DNA of 64,000 nucleotides from Bacteroidota bacterium (GCA_030681615.1 JAUXSA010000089.1:26857-90856), one strand, 5' to 3'. Shown: positions 10,123 through 21,009, numbered from the stretch's first letter. Numbers and translations are program-made. Notes: generated from the sequence alone by a model not told the origin.

Positions 10123-11349
10123 TTAAAAATTTAGCTGGGCCTGTAAGCGTAAAAAAGAACCAAACTGGTAGTTATTTTCTTTTGCTTTATCCGATGTTGT
10201 TCTATCAGAATACAGATAGGTTGCAGTAAACTCAAAATTCTTAATTGGCTGATATTCAACGCCTCCTTCAATTTCCATAACTTTGTAAGACCGCGCATCT
10301 AATTCATGTTTTTTGCCTCCTTCATACATTAAACCCCTTACAAAAGGAATAATAACATGTTTTTTAACTTTAACCAGGTAACTTAACGTAACATAACCTC
10401 CTTTTAGGTTTTTCGTCATTATTGAGTCTTTTTGTACATCATACTCAGGGCCTTTGCCAATGTTATATTCGGCTTGTATTCCAAATGGTTTTGGATAAAG
10501 AACTAAAGTAGCTGCATAACGTTCATCCAAATATTCATAGTTTTTTACCACTTTAGTTGCAGCCGTTAACTGATCTTTTGGTACCACAAACATGCCCGTG
10601 TAACCTTGAATGCCCGGCTCAATAATTTGTTTTCCTATTGTAAATGGGTATGAAAGGCGGGCAACAAAATGTGAGTTATTGTTAAGCTCAGGTTTGTTTG
10701 CGGTTTGGCCATTATATAATCCACAAGCAAAAACTCCATAATCTCCCGATCCTTTATAGCCATCATTAACTAAACTACTATATAACTCTCTCACTTTTTT
10801 AGGTGCATACATAAAAAATATTCCCAGATCGCGCTCGTTTGATACAGCGCTATTTAAAGCATCGTTACGATCTAAGGCCAAACGATTCTGGCTCGATTGC
10901 ATATTCTCAAAACCGAAAGGAACTTTACTTTGACCTATACGAAATCTATACTCGCGTTTTTTATCAATAGAAACATCAAAATAAGCATCTCTCAATTGCG
11001 CAAAGTGCAGGCTTGTAGATGATGCGGATGAAGCAATGTCGGGTTGTACATAAAAGTAAACATGGTCGGATACCTGGCCAAAAAAGATAATACGCATACG
11101 GCGTATAAAAAAGCCCCCCAGATTGCCAATAGATTTATCTCCCTGTTCGCTTTTTAGATTGGGGTTAGTTTCAAAAAGGCGGTTATACCTTACTTGTGTG
11201 TAGCCCCTGATAGATATTTTATCATACCAATGTGCTTTTTTTTCCTCAGCCTTAGGGGGCTCTACAGTTACTGTTTTTACAATACTATCCTGTGATTGTA
11301 AATTTAATATTAAAAAAACCGGAAATAATACGAGTATAGATCTAAACAT
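10123..11349 (-). CDS. OprO/OprP-type phosphate-selective porin family protein
   Basis: Signal peptide; IRGYTQVRYNRLFETNPN, FFIRRMRIIFFGQVSDHVYFYVQPD, RFRIGQSKVPFGFENMQSSQNRL; terminal aromatic LQAQLNF. Confidence 0.78.
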   Translation of the reverse strand: MFRSILVLFPVFLILNLQSQDSIVKTVTVEPPKAEEKKAHWYDKISIRGYTQVRYNRLFETNPNLKSEQGDKSIGNLGGFFIRRMRIIFFGQVSDHVYFYVQPDIASSASSTSLHFAQLRDAYFDVSIDKKREYRFRIGQSKVPFGFENMQSSQNRLALDRNDALNSAVSNERDLGIFFMYAPKKVRELYSSLVNDGYKGSGDYGVFACGLYNGQTANKPELNNNSHFVARLSYPFTIGKQIIEPGIQGYTGMFVVPKDQLTAATKVVKNYEYLDERYAATLVLYPKPFGIQAEYNIGKGPEYDVQKDSIMTKNLKGGYVTLSYLVKVKKHVIIPFVRGLMYEGGKKHELDARSYKVMEIEGGVEYQPIKNFEFTATYLYSDRTTSDKAKENNYQFGSFLRLQAQLNF

Positions 11350-11447
11350 AAAGTAAATTAATTGTCATTTAAAGACAAAATAAATGTTACTTTATTAAAG
11401 TAAGGTGTTTTTAATGTTATGTAATTGTTAAGATGTTAAATAAAAAA

Positions 11448-11834
11448 TTATTGCTTTTTAAGAGAATCTCTTATTTCCATCAACAATTTTTCTGTGTTAC
11501 TTGGTTCCGGATCAACTGCCGCTTTGGCCTCTTCTTTTTTCTTCATCCTGTTAATGCCTTTTATCAATAGAAACAAGGCAAAAGCAACAAAAATAAATGA
11601 AATTATTTGCGAAAGAAAATTACCATACTTAATGGCAGTGCCCGGAATTACCAATTGAGAAAGGTCGGCAATATGTGCTGCTTTTAACGCCGGCGTTAAT
11701 ATGGCCGGTGTAATAATATCATCTACCAATGATTTTACGATGCCACTAAAAGCCGCGCCAACTACAACCCCAATAGCCAGATCAATAACATTGCCCTTTA
11801 CAGCAAAGTCTTTAAATTCTTTTATCATTCCCAT
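11448..11834 (-). CDS. mscL: Large-conductance mechanosensitive channel
   Basis: MGMIKEFKDFAVKGNVIDLAIGVVVGAAFSGIVKSLVDDIITP. Confidence 0.95.
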   Translation of the reverse strand: MGMIKEFKDFAVKGNVIDLAIGVVVGAAFSGIVKSLVDDIITPAILTPALKAAHIADLSQLVIPGTAIKYGNFLSQIISFIFVAFALFLLIKGINRMKKKEEAKAAVDPEPSNTEKLLMEIRDSLKKQ

Positions 11835-11845
11835 ACTATTAGTTT

Positions 11846-12853
11846 TTAGTTGTTATTACCCAATACTTTTAAAAGCTCATCCAGCTTAGGCGTTAAAATA
11901 ATTTCTGTACGGCGGTTTTTCTTTCTTGCCTCGGCTGTTTTACCATTATCCAAAGGGAAGAATTCGCCGCGGCCTGCTGCAGTAATGCGTTGCGATTCTA
12001 TTTTTGCAGCTGATAACATTATTTTTGTAACAGAGGTTGCTCTCATTACGCTCAGGTCCCAATTATCTTTTATTTCGCCAGCGCCTTTCATTGGCACATC
12101 ATCTGTATGACCTTCCACCAAAACATTTATATCCGGATTTTGCTCTAATACTTTCGCAACACTTTTTAAAGCTTCAACACCTTTTGCTTCTACATTGGTT
12201 TTTCCACTGGCAAATAAAAGACTCTCATCCATACTCACATAAACTTTACCATTCTTTTGCGTAATGGTTAATCCTTTACCTTCAAAACCAATTAAAGCAT
12301 CGCTTAGTTTTTTCTTTAGGTCTGCCGCAGCCTGATCTTTCTTTTTAAGAATTTCTTCCAGTTCCGTAACACGGGCCTCACGTTTTTTTAATTCTGCATT
12401 AAGCATATCAAGATCTATTTTTTGTAGCGTTAATTTTGCCTCAAGCGCTTTTAACTCGTCTTGTTTTTTTAATAATTGTTCCTGGGTCAATTGAAGATCG
12501 CCACTTAATTTACTGTTATCTTTTTCGCTACCGCTTAATAATTTATTCAAGCGGTCCATTAACTGTTGATTCAACTGATCTAACTTATCGTATTTAGAGG
12601 TTAAATTCCTGTAGCTGCTTCCAACTATGCTCGTATCTCTTTTTAGACCAACGTTTTCTTTTTCGTATTTTGTAAATTGCTCTTTTAGCTCGGCTAATTT
12701 TGCTTCCGCTTCTTGAGTTGATTTTTTAAGTGAAGCTCGTTCTGTATCACATTCGTTTAATTTTGCTTTCGATTCATCCAACAATCTTGCGGGCACACAA
12801 GCGTACACCAAAAATAAGGCCGATACGGCTATTACTAAATATTTTTTCATCAT
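11846..12853 (-). CDS. OmpA family protein with long coiled coil
   Basis: Coiled-coil middle; C-terminal NPDINVLVEGHTDDVPMK...NRRTEIILTP (OmpA peptidoglycan-binding). Likely start MMKKYLVI at 12853; the track start is 12871. Confidence 0.85.
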   Translation of the reverse strand: MMKKYLVIAVSALFLVYACVPARLLDESKAKLNECDTERASLKKSTQEAEAKLAELKEQFTKYEKENVGLKRDTSIVGSSYRNLTSKYDKLDQLNQQLMDRLNKLLSGSEKDNSKLSGDLQLTQEQLLKKQDELKALEAKLTLQKIDLDMLNAELKKREARVTELEEILKKKDQAAADLKKKLSDALIGFEGKGLTITQKNGKVYVSMDESLLFASGKTNVEAKGVEALKSVAKVLEQNPDINVLVEGHTDDVPMKGAGEIKDNWDLSVMRATSVTKIMLSAAKIESQRITAAGRGEFFPLDNGKTAEARKKNRRTEIILTPKLDELLKVLGNNN

Positions 12854-12958
12854 GGTTAAAGATAAGTCCATTTTTTAATATATATAGTGTTTTAAACGCC
12901 GCGTTTTTAACAATGCAATTGTTTACAAAAATACTTATCTTGTGGGTATTATATTCCA

Positions 12959-14458
12959 TTGAAAACCCGGCTATTTATATCACTTTTCATGTTCAAAACG
13001 TTACTGTTTTTTGCGCAAAGCAACTTAAAAGATTCGGCTGTATACAACAAACTTTTTAAAGAATATGAGGCCGTAACCAGCACTGACAGGTCAAAGGCAT
13101 TTACTGCGCTTAATAAGATAGAGAAAAAAAGTACAGCCGAAAACAACTTTTATTATTTATCAGAGGCTCTCGTTTATAAAGCCATTTTATATTATTACGA
13201 TAACAATTATGATAGCGCTAAATTCTTTATTAACAGATCTCTTGCATTAGCGCCAAAGGGAAATAACGCTAAGGCGCAAATGCGTGCTTATAATTTATTA
13301 GGCGCCATTTATTATAACCAGGGCGATTTTAAGAACACCGAAAAATATTATAATGAAAAAATTAAGGTTGCCGAAAAAAATAATGATACTGCGGCTATTT
13401 ACGGCACCTATTATAATATGGGTCTCGTTTATTTTCAACAAGGCAATTATTTAAAGTCTGCTGATTATAATTTTAAAGCGCTCCCCTATTTTGAAAGGAT
13501 GAAAGATACATTTAATACCATTTCTTCGCTACAGTCAATTGGATTTACATATATGAATTTAGATGACGTGCCCTCTTCTATAAAATTTTATACTAAAGCT
13601 CTTTCTTTGGCAAGGGCTTATAAAGATAAATATCAACTCGCCGGAATTTATATCGACCTTGCGGCAGCGCAGGGCACTGTGAATAAACCTGATTCTGAAT
13701 TATATTACCTTGATCTTGCCCTTAAATTATCTTCTAAAGAAAAAGATGATTTTCATTTTACAATTGCGCTAAACAATAAAGCTGACCATTACCTGAGAGA
13801 AAAAAATTATTCGCAGGCCCTTATTTTGTCAAAGGAGGCCGAAAAATTAAATTTAAAAAACGATCGTAAATTAATGCTTTGCGAGGTTTATAGTAATATA
13901 TCAAACGTATATTACCATTTGAATAAGTTTGACAGCGCTTTAAAATATGCCAATAAGGGCTATGTTATGGGCGTTGAGGTGCAGCAGGCAAAAATGGTAC
14001 GTTTGTGTGCCAAAACTCTTGCTTTTATTTATGAGGGCAAGAAAAACTCCGATAGTGCTTTAAAATACTACAAAATGTATTCTGCATTTAACGATACGCT
14101 TAAAAAAGAAAGCCAGTTACGTGGCATTGCACAAAAAGAATTTTTACTCGAAAAACAAAACCAGGAAACGCTTCGCGCACAGGAAAAACTTTTAGCTGAT
14201 ACCCGCCTCGAAAAACAGAAACAAATAAACTTAATTGTAATTGTCGCCTCAATACTACTTACCATCTTTTTAATAATTGGTGTTGTTAATTACAGTCAAA
14301 AACAAAAAGCAAACGCTTTAGTATTAGCTCAAAAAAAATTACTCGAAGAAAAACAAAAAGAAATTTTGGATTCCATTAATTATGCAAGCCGCATTCAAAA
14401 CAGCTTAATGCCAACCGATAAATATATAGAAAAGAGTTTGAAAAAGTTAAAGCCATGA
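12959..14458 (+). CDS. TPR protein with TM and coiled coil; apparently truncated SpoIIE/PP2C-type regulator
   Basis: TTG start; TPRs, TM LIVIVASILLTIFLIIGVVNY, then EILDSINYASRIQNSLMPTDKYIEKSLKKLKP*, stopping where a PP2C domain normally begins. Confidence 0.75.
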   Translation: MKTRLFISLFMFKTLLFFAQSNLKDSAVYNKLFKEYEAVTSTDRSKAFTALNKIEKKSTAENNFYYLSEALVYKAILYYYDNNYDSAKFFINRSLALAPKGNNAKAQMRAYNLLGAIYYNQGDFKNTEKYYNEKIKVAEKNNDTAAIYGTYYNMGLVYFQQGNYLKSADYNFKALPYFERMKDTFNTISSLQSIGFTYMNLDDVPSSIKFYTKALSLARAYKDKYQLAGIYIDLAAAQGTVNKPDSELYYLDLALKLSSKEKDDFHFTIALNNKADHYLREKNYSQALILSKEAEKLNLKNDRKLMLCEVYSNISNVYYHLNKFDSALKYANKGYVMGVEVQQAKMVRLCAKTLAFIYEGKKNSDSALKYYKMYSAFNDTLKKESQLRGIAQKEFLLEKQNQETLRAQEKLLADTRLEKQKQINLIVIVASILLTIFLIIGVVNYSQKQKANALVLAQKKLLEEKQKEILDSINYASRIQNSLMPTDKYIEKSLKKLKP

Positions 14459-14462
14459 CAAC

Positions 14463-16352
14463 ATGCAAATTAAAACATTAGAAGAATATAAAACAGCTTA
14501 CCAAAAAAGTGTAGATGCGCCGGAAGATTTTTGGGCCGAAATAGCTTCTGAATTTTTGTGGACAAAAAAATGGGATAAAGTTTTAGACTGGAATTTTACC
14601 GGGCCAAAAATAAACTGGTTCATTAATGGCAAATTAAATATTACCGAAAATTGTATTGACAGGCATTTAGAAAAGAACGGAAATAATACTGCTTTTATTT
14701 GGGAACCAAACGAACCGGGAGATAAGAACAGAACTATTACTTATAAAGAATTATCTGAAGAAGTAAACAGACTGGCCAACGTTTTAAAAAGTTTTAATAT
14801 TAAAAAAGGCGACCGTGTTTGTATATACATGCCCATGATCCCTGAAGCGGTTTATGCAATGTTAGCCTGCGCGCGCGTTGGCGCCATTCACTCTGTGGTA
14901 TTTGGTGGTTTTAGTGCGCAATCTATTCAGGACCGAATAAACGATTCGCAATGCAAAGTAGTGTTAACAAGCGATGGTGCTTATCGCGGCAATAAACAAT
15001 TGCCTATGAAAGTTACTGTTGATGATGCGGTAAAAAATTGTCCTTCAATTACAAATGTTTTGGTTTACAAGCGCACAGGCGAAAAAGTAAATATGCAAAG
15101 CGGCAGGGACTTTGATTGGGAAACAGAATGCAAAAAACAATCAGTTGATTGTAAAGCTGAAATAATGGATAGCGAAGACCCCTTATTTATTCTTTATACT
15201 TCGGGTAGCACCGGCAAACCCAAAGGCGTTGTGCACAGTTGTGGCGGGTTTATGGTTTATACTGCTTATTCTTTTCAAAATGTTTTCCAGTATCAGCCAC
15301 ACGAATTGTATTGGTGCACCGCCGATGTTGGCTGGATAACCGGTCACTCTTATATTACTTATGGCCCGTTACTATCCGGTGCTACTTCTATTATTTTTGA
15401 AGGGGTTCCTAATTATCCCGATAGCGGACGGTTTTGGCAGGTAGTAGATAAACATAACGTAAATATTTTTTATACAGCGCCAACCGCAATTCGTGCGTTA
15501 GAAGCAGCGGGTTTGGATTTTGTAAAACCTTATAAACTTGATAGCCTTCGTGTTTTAGGAAGTGTGGGCGAACCAATAAACGAAGAAGCCTGGCAATGGT
15601 ATCACAAAAATATTGGGAAAGAAAAATGCCCGATAGTTGATACCTGGTGGCAAACCGAAACCGGAGGTATTTTAATTTCTCCTTTGGCAAACATTACAGC
15701 ATTAAAACCAGGCTTTGCAACATTGCCCTTGCCGGGTGTGCAGCCTATTTTGGTAGATGAAAAAGGAAAAGAAATTTTAGGTAATGGCGTAGAAGGAAAT
15801 CTTTGTATTAAATTTCCATGGCCATCCATTATCCGCACAACTTATGGCGATCACGAGCGTTGCCGCACAACTTATTTTGCAACCTATCCCAATTTATATT
15901 TTACAGGTGATGGTTGCAGGCGCGACGAAGATGGTTATTACAGAATTACCGGCAGGGTTGATGATGTAATAAATGTTAGCGGTCACAGAATAGGAACTGC
16001 CGAAGTGGAAAGCGCTATTAACGAACAGGTAGATGTTGTTGAATCAGCTGTTGTTGGTTATCCGCACGATATAAAAGGACAAGGCCTTTATGCTTTTTGT
16101 ATTGTTCCTAAAACAACAAAAACAAACGAGCAAATAAAAAAAGAAATTAATGATTGCGTTAACAAAATAATTGGGGCTATTGCAAAACCTGATAAAATTC
16201 AAATTGTAAGTGGCTTACCAAAAACACGGAGCGGAAAAATTATGCGCCGCATTTTACGAAAAGTTGCCGAAGGTGAATTGACGAATTTAGGTGACACTTC
16301 AACACTTTTAGATCCATCGGTAGTGGAAGAAATAATAAAAGGAAGGGTTTAA
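14463..16352 (+). CDS. acs: Acetyl-CoA synthetase
   Basis: 629 aa; YTSGSTGKPKGVVHSCGG, TWWQTETGG, PKTRSGKIMRRILRKVAEGE. Confidence 0.95.
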   Translation: MQIKTLEEYKTAYQKSVDAPEDFWAEIASEFLWTKKWDKVLDWNFTGPKINWFINGKLNITENCIDRHLEKNGNNTAFIWEPNEPGDKNRTITYKELSEEVNRLANVLKSFNIKKGDRVCIYMPMIPEAVYAMLACARVGAIHSVVFGGFSAQSIQDRINDSQCKVVLTSDGAYRGNKQLPMKVTVDDAVKNCPSITNVLVYKRTGEKVNMQSGRDFDWETECKKQSVDCKAEIMDSEDPLFILYTSGSTGKPKGVVHSCGGFMVYTAYSFQNVFQYQPHELYWCTADVGWITGHSYITYGPLLSGATSIIFEGVPNYPDSGRFWQVVDKHNVNIFYTAPTAIRALEAAGLDFVKPYKLDSLRVLGSVGEPINEEAWQWYHKNIGKEKCPIVDTWWQTETGGILISPLANITALKPGFATLPLPGVQPILVDEKGKEILGNGVEGNLCIKFPWPSIIRTTYGDHERCRTTYFATYPNLYFTGDGCRRDEDGYYRITGRVDDVINVSGHRIGTAEVESAINEQVDVVESAVVGYPHDIKGQGLYAFCIVPKTTKTNEQIKKEINDCVNKIIGAIAKPDKIQIVSGLPKTRSGKIMRRILRKVAEGELTNLGDTSTLLDPSVVEEIIKGRV

Positions 16353-16855
16353 TGGAAACGCTTATTTATAATTATTACAATTCTCCAATTGGTGAAATTG
16401 AATTAGCAGCTGATGATGAAGGGTTGCTGTGGGCAAAATTTTTGGAAACAGAAAAAAACAAAAAAACAAAACAAGCCGAAACAGATTCAGCGCTTTTTAC
16501 AAAAGCCAAAGAACAGCTTACAAAATACTTTAACAACGAATTAGAAAATTTTGATCTTCCTTTAACTATTCACGGTACAGATTTTCAAAAAACCGTTTGG
16601 CAAAAATTAACGTTAATACCATATGGCAAAACAATAAGCTACTTAACTTTGAGCAAACAAATTGGCGATGTAAAGGCAATACGTGCTGTTGCATCTACAA
16701 ATGGAAAAAATCGTTTTTGTATTATTATTCCCTGCCATAGAGTTATTGGAACAGATGGTTCTTTAACCGGTTATGCAGGAGACTTGTGGCGCAAAAAATG
16801 GTTGTTGGAACACGAATCAAAAAACAAAAATTTTCAAACAGATCTTTTTGCATGA
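16352..16855 (+). CDS. ogt: Methylated-DNA--protein-cysteine S-methyltransferase
   Basis: IPCHRVIGTDGSLTGYAGDLWRKKWLLEHE active-site motif. Confidence 0.92.
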   Translation: METLIYNYYNSPIGEIELAADDEGLLWAKFLETEKNKKTKQAETDSALFTKAKEQLTKYFNNELENFDLPLTIHGTDFQKTVWQKLTLIPYGKTISYLTLSKQIGDVKAIRAVASTNGKNRFCIIIPCHRVIGTDGSLTGYAGDLWRKKWLLEHESKNKNFQTDLFA

Positions 16856-17442
16856 AAAAATACATTGATAAATCTATTAACTATCAGGAATACATGGATA
16901 TTCTTGATAAATTAATGTCTGAAGGAAAAACAACCGGCACAAACCAAAGTGAGGATTATTTAAATTATGCGAAGCTAAATTTAGCGCGCATGCACCGTTT
17001 AAATAAAACGGCAACTTTAACAAATGAATTAAAAACTGTTTTACAAAAAGTAAATTCGAAATTTATTTTTTTAGTGTTAACCGAAGGTTGGTGTGGCGAT
17101 GCGGCACAAAACATTCCGATCTTGCATTTAATAGAACTCGAAAATAAAAACATAGAATTGAAATTAATTTTACGAGATGAAAACTTAGATCTGATGGATC
17201 AGTATTTAACAAATGGTGGAAGATCTATCCCCAAATTAATTTGTCTGGAAAAAGAAAGTCTGAAAGAGCTATTTACCTGGGGCCCCAGGCCCGAAGCTGT
17301 TCAACAAACTGTTCTTGAATTAAAAGAGAAGAATGTTTCGTTAATGGAAAAAGCAGAGATCGTTCACAAATGGTATGCTGTAGATAAAACGTTGAGCTTA
17401 CAGGGAGAATTGAAAGCGTTGATCGAGCAACATTTGAGTTGA
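16852..17442 (+). CDS. Thioredoxin family protein
   Basis: ATGA overlap with ogt; MKKYIDKSINYQEYMDILD...VLTEGWCGDAAQNIPILH. The track start at 16786 is an upstream in-frame extension. Confidence 0.75.
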   Translation: MKKYIDKSINYQEYMDILDKLMSEGKTTGTNQSEDYLNYAKLNLARMHRLNKTATLTNELKTVLQKVNSKFIFLVLTEGWCGDAAQNIPILHLIELENKNIELKLILRDENLDLMDQYLTNGGRSIPKLICLEKESLKELFTWGPRPEAVQQTVLELKEKNVSLMEKAEIVHKWYAVDKTLSLQGELKALIEQHLS

Positions 17443-17458
17443 AATTGTTGTTGTTTAC

Positions 17459-18568
17459 TTAAGCCAACTCGTACATCTTTCCAGGGCGGGATTTAATAAG
17501 GTAACTAAATTCTAATTGTAACAATAAAGCAGAGGTCTTGCCAACGGTAAACTCTGTTGCCTGGCAAATTTCATCTACATGCAAGATTGGTTTTTTAGCA
17601 AATACATCTATTACCTTTTTTTCTTCATCACTTAAATTTATTTGTAGCGGAACTTGTTTCGTTACTTGGGTTTTCTTTTCGGTTTCCTGCCATTGCATAG
17701 CATATAAAAGATCGGCAGCGTTTTCAATTAACACGGCGCGGTTTTGTTTTATTAAACCATTACAACCTTCGGCCAAGGGTTCACCTGCTCTCCCCGGAAA
17801 AGCAAACACATCTTTATTATAACTGTTTGCAATTGTTGCAGTAATTAAACTTCCGCCACCGCGTTTACTTTCAATTACAACTAAAGCATCGCACAAGCCC
17901 GCAACAATTCTATTTCGTTTGGGAAAATTAACCGCATCCGGATTTGTGCCACTCATAAAATCAGTCAGTATCCCTCCCTGCCCTATCATGCGTTTTGCAA
18001 TTTTATCATGTATCTGTGGATATATCCTGTCAAGGCCATGCGCTACAACACCAACCGTTTTTAAATTATTGTTCAAAGCCGTTTTATGTGCAAGCACATC
18101 TACACCATACGCAAGGCCGCTTAAAATTAAAATGCCTGTATCTTTTATTTCAGAAATAAATTCTTCGGTTTTTTCCTTTCCGTAGCTACTGGGTTTTCGT
18201 GTGCCCACTACAGAAATTATTCTATCGTGGTTTAGATCGGCATTGCCTTTGTAATACATTAACACCGGACTATCGCTGCAATACTTTAATCGTGAGGGAT
18301 AATCTTCATCGGTAAAGAACAAAGGTTGTATCTTATATTTTTGAATGAATTCAATTTCTTCTTCGGCTCTTTTTAATACGTTTTTACTGTTAACTATAGA
18401 GTTGGCCCAGATCGAACCGATGCCCGGAATTTTTAATAGGTGCGCCTGTTTTTGTTTAAACACTTCGCTTGCGCTGCCACAATACGCCAATAAAGATTTT
18501 GCATTAACATCCCCTATCCCTTCTATTAGGGTTAATCCGATCTGGTAAGGCAATTCGTCTAAATTCAT
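17459..18568 (-). CDS. dprA: DNA processing protein DprA
   Basis: VGTRKPSSYGK, LSGLAYGVDVLAHKTAL, FPKRNRIVAGLCDALVVIESKRGGGSLITA; C-terminal winged helix. Confidence 0.93.
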   Translation of the reverse strand: MNLDELPYQIGLTLIEGIGDVNAKSLLAYCGSASEVFKQKQAHLLKIPGIGSIWANSIVNSKNVLKRAEEEIEFIQKYKIQPLFFTDEDYPSRLKYCSDSPVLMYYKGNADLNHDRIISVVGTRKPSSYGKEKTEEFISEIKDTGILILSGLAYGVDVLAHKTALNNNLKTVGVVAHGLDRIYPQIHDKIAKRMIGQGGILTDFMSGTNPDAVNFPKRNRIVAGLCDALVVIESKRGGGSLITATIANSYNKDVFAFPGRAGEPLAEGCNGLIKQNRAVLIENAADLLYAMQWQETEKKTQVTKQVPLQINLSDEEKKVIDVFAKKPILHVDEICQATEFTVGKTSALLLQLEFSYLIKSRPGKMYELA

Positions 18569-18639
18569 TTATTGGGTATAAATTTTGTTTTAAAATAAAA
18601 AAACCATTTACTATATTGTAAATTTATTCTTAACTAAAC

Positions 18640-21009
18640 ATGAACAAATCTACGGCCAAACTTATAGTAGTTCTTGCTTTGTTTTGTAGTATTTTAAAAG
18701 CGCAAACCAACAGCGGTTCTATTAAAGGATTTGTTACCGATGCCAAAACCGGTGACACACTTATTGGCGCCATTGTGAGTGTTGATATTAAAAATGCAGT
18801 AGCAACCGATCTTCGTGGGTTTTTTGAATTAAAAATGCCTCCGGGTTCGTATACGCTGCAATGTAATATGGCTGGTTATGCTTTGTTTAAAAAACCAATA
18901 CAGGTTAACGAAAATGAAACATTCGGTATTTTTATTTTAATGCAGGACGCCAATACTTCGCTTGATGAAGTGGTGATAAGTGCCGGAAAATTTGAGCAAA
19001 AATTAAGCGATGTTACTGTGAGTATGGATATTATAAAACCATCTTTAATAGAAAATAAAAATGCAACCAATCTTGATGTGATCATTAACCAGGTGCCCGG
19101 TGTTACCGTGTCCGACGGGCAAGCCAGCATACGGGGTGGCAGTGGTTTTAGTTATGGTGCCGGTAGCCGCGTGTTAATGTTGGTTGACGAAATGCCTATG
19201 ATAAGTGCCGATGCCGGAGATATTAAATGGAATTATTTACCGCTAGAAAATATTGAACAGGTAGAGGTTATTAAAGGTGCTTCTTCTGCATTATTTGGTT
19301 CGAGTGCGCTTAACGGTGTAATTAATTTGCGCACCATTTATCCAAAAGACAAACCAATGACGAGCATTATTTCTTTTTTTGGAAGTTTTGATGCACCAAG
19401 TAAAACCTATAAATGGTGGCAGGGCACTACGCAATTTCAAAAAGGAATTAATCTTTCGCACGCGCAAAAAATTGGGAGGTTTGATCTTGTTTTGGGTGGA
19501 CATCTTTTTACGGATGACGGATTTAGAATGTTGGAAACCGAAGAAAGAAAACGTTTTAATTGCAACTTAAAATATAATTTCAAAAAAATTCAAGGCCTTG
19601 CTGTTGGCGTAAATACAAACATGATGAATACCGTTGGCGGTTTATTTTTCTTATGGCAGAGTTATGATTCTGCTTACATTCCGCAAGGCCGTACCATACA
19701 AAAATATAATAACGATCGTTTTAATATTGACCCTTTTGTAACTTATTTTTGGAAGAACAATAAATTAAGTTTACGCAACCGATATTTTAAAACCGTTAAT
19801 CGAAACGATAAAGGCCAGGGCAGCAGCGCCGAATTATATTATAGCGAATTGCAATATCAAAAACGTTTTGCCAATAATTTAAATATCACAACAGGTGCTG
19901 TGTATATGGAGCAACAAGTTTTGGGAGATTCATTGTACGGTAAACATAGCGGACAAAATATTGCAGGTTATGTGCAGGCCGATAAAAAATTCTTTGATAA
20001 GTTAACGGTCTCTGTTGGTTTAAGAGGCGAGTTTTATAAATTAGATACAGCAAAAACAAATGGCTATTTATTTCCGCACGATCGTAAAGTGCCATTGCCT
20101 TTTCAACCGGTTGCGCGTATTGGTTTAAATTATCATGCGTTTGAATATACTTTTTTCAGGGCATCGTTTGGGCAGGGTTATCGTTTTCCGAGTGTGGCCG
20201 AAAAATTTGTGAGCACGGCCGTAAGTTCATTAAAGATCTATCCCAACAGTTCTTTACAGCCTGAGCGCGGCTACAGCGCAGAAGTTGGAGTAAAGCAGGG
20301 TTTTAAATTAGGTGGCTTTAAAGGCTTTTTAGATCTTGCTGCGTTTTATACCAAATATGAAAGCATGGTAGAATTTGTATTTGATATTTATAAACCGGGT
20401 GGAGCAACAGGCATTTTTTACCAGGATATTGCTTATGCAGGTTTTAAATCGCAGAACATTGGCGAAGCGCAAATTACAGGTTACGAAGCTTCGGTAAGTG
20501 GTACAGGAAAAATTGGTCCCATAAAAGTCACTTTATTTTCCGGTTACACGTTTATGAATCCTATCAATCCAAATTTTGATCCTGCAAAAGATACACTTGG
20601 TTTGCCGGGTATAAATGTTTTAAAGTACCGAAGCAAGCATTTATTAAAGAACGATATACAATTAGATTATAAATTTCTTTCTTTAGGATACAGCACACGT
20701 TTTCAAAGCAAGACGGAAAATATTGACAGGCGTTTTACACAAAGTATTTTGCACGAGTATAACGATATTGCGAATGGTGTTAACTGGGATGAAGTAGATG
20801 CCACTTATATTTTGCCGGGCTTAAATAAAAATTTTGGCGAATTTCAAAAAAGCGTTTGGGTGCACGATGCGCGTATCTCTTGCAAAATAGGTAAATATGT
20901 AAAGATCTCTTTTATTATAAATAATTTTACCAACGTATCTTACCAGGCAAGGCCGGGCGATCTGCGAGCACCCACACAGTATGTGGGGCAGTTAGCCTTG
21001 AAGTTTTGA
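18640..21009 (+). CDS. TonB-dependent receptor with N-terminal carboxypeptidase regulatory-like domain
   Basis: GSIKGFVTDAKTGDTLIGAIV; plug VPGVTVSDGQASIRGGSGFSYGAGSRVLMLVDEMPM; C-terminal beta-barrel ending GQLALKF. Confidence 0.9.
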   Translation: MNKSTAKLIVVLALFCSILKAQTNSGSIKGFVTDAKTGDTLIGAIVSVDIKNAVATDLRGFFELKMPPGSYTLQCNMAGYALFKKPIQVNENETFGIFILMQDANTSLDEVVISAGKFEQKLSDVTVSMDIIKPSLIENKNATNLDVIINQVPGVTVSDGQASIRGGSGFSYGAGSRVLMLVDEMPMISADAGDIKWNYLPLENIEQVEVIKGASSALFGSSALNGVINLRTIYPKDKPMTSIISFFGSFDAPSKTYKWWQGTTQFQKGINLSHAQKIGRFDLVLGGHLFTDDGFRMLETEERKRFNCNLKYNFKKIQGLAVGVNTNMMNTVGGLFFLWQSYDSAYIPQGRTIQKYNNDRFNIDPFVTYFWKNNKLSLRNRYFKTVNRNDKGQGSSAELYYSELQYQKRFANNLNITTGAVYMEQQVLGDSLYGKHSGQNIAGYVQADKKFFDKLTVSVGLRGEFYKLDTAKTNGYLFPHDRKVPLPFQPVARIGLNYHAFEYTFFRASFGQGYRFPSVAEKFVSTAVSSLKIYPNSSLQPERGYSAEVGVKQGFKLGGFKGFLDLAAFYTKYESMVEFVFDIYKPGGATGIFYQDIAYAGFKSQNIGEAQITGYEASVSGTGKIGPIKVTLFSGYTFMNPINPNFDPAKDTLGLPGINVLKYRSKHLLKNDIQLDYKFLSLGYSTRFQSKTENIDRRFTQSILHEYNDIANGVNWDEVDATYILPGLNKNFGEFQKSVWVHDARISCKIGKYVKISFIINNFTNVSYQARPGDLRAPTQYVGQLALKF

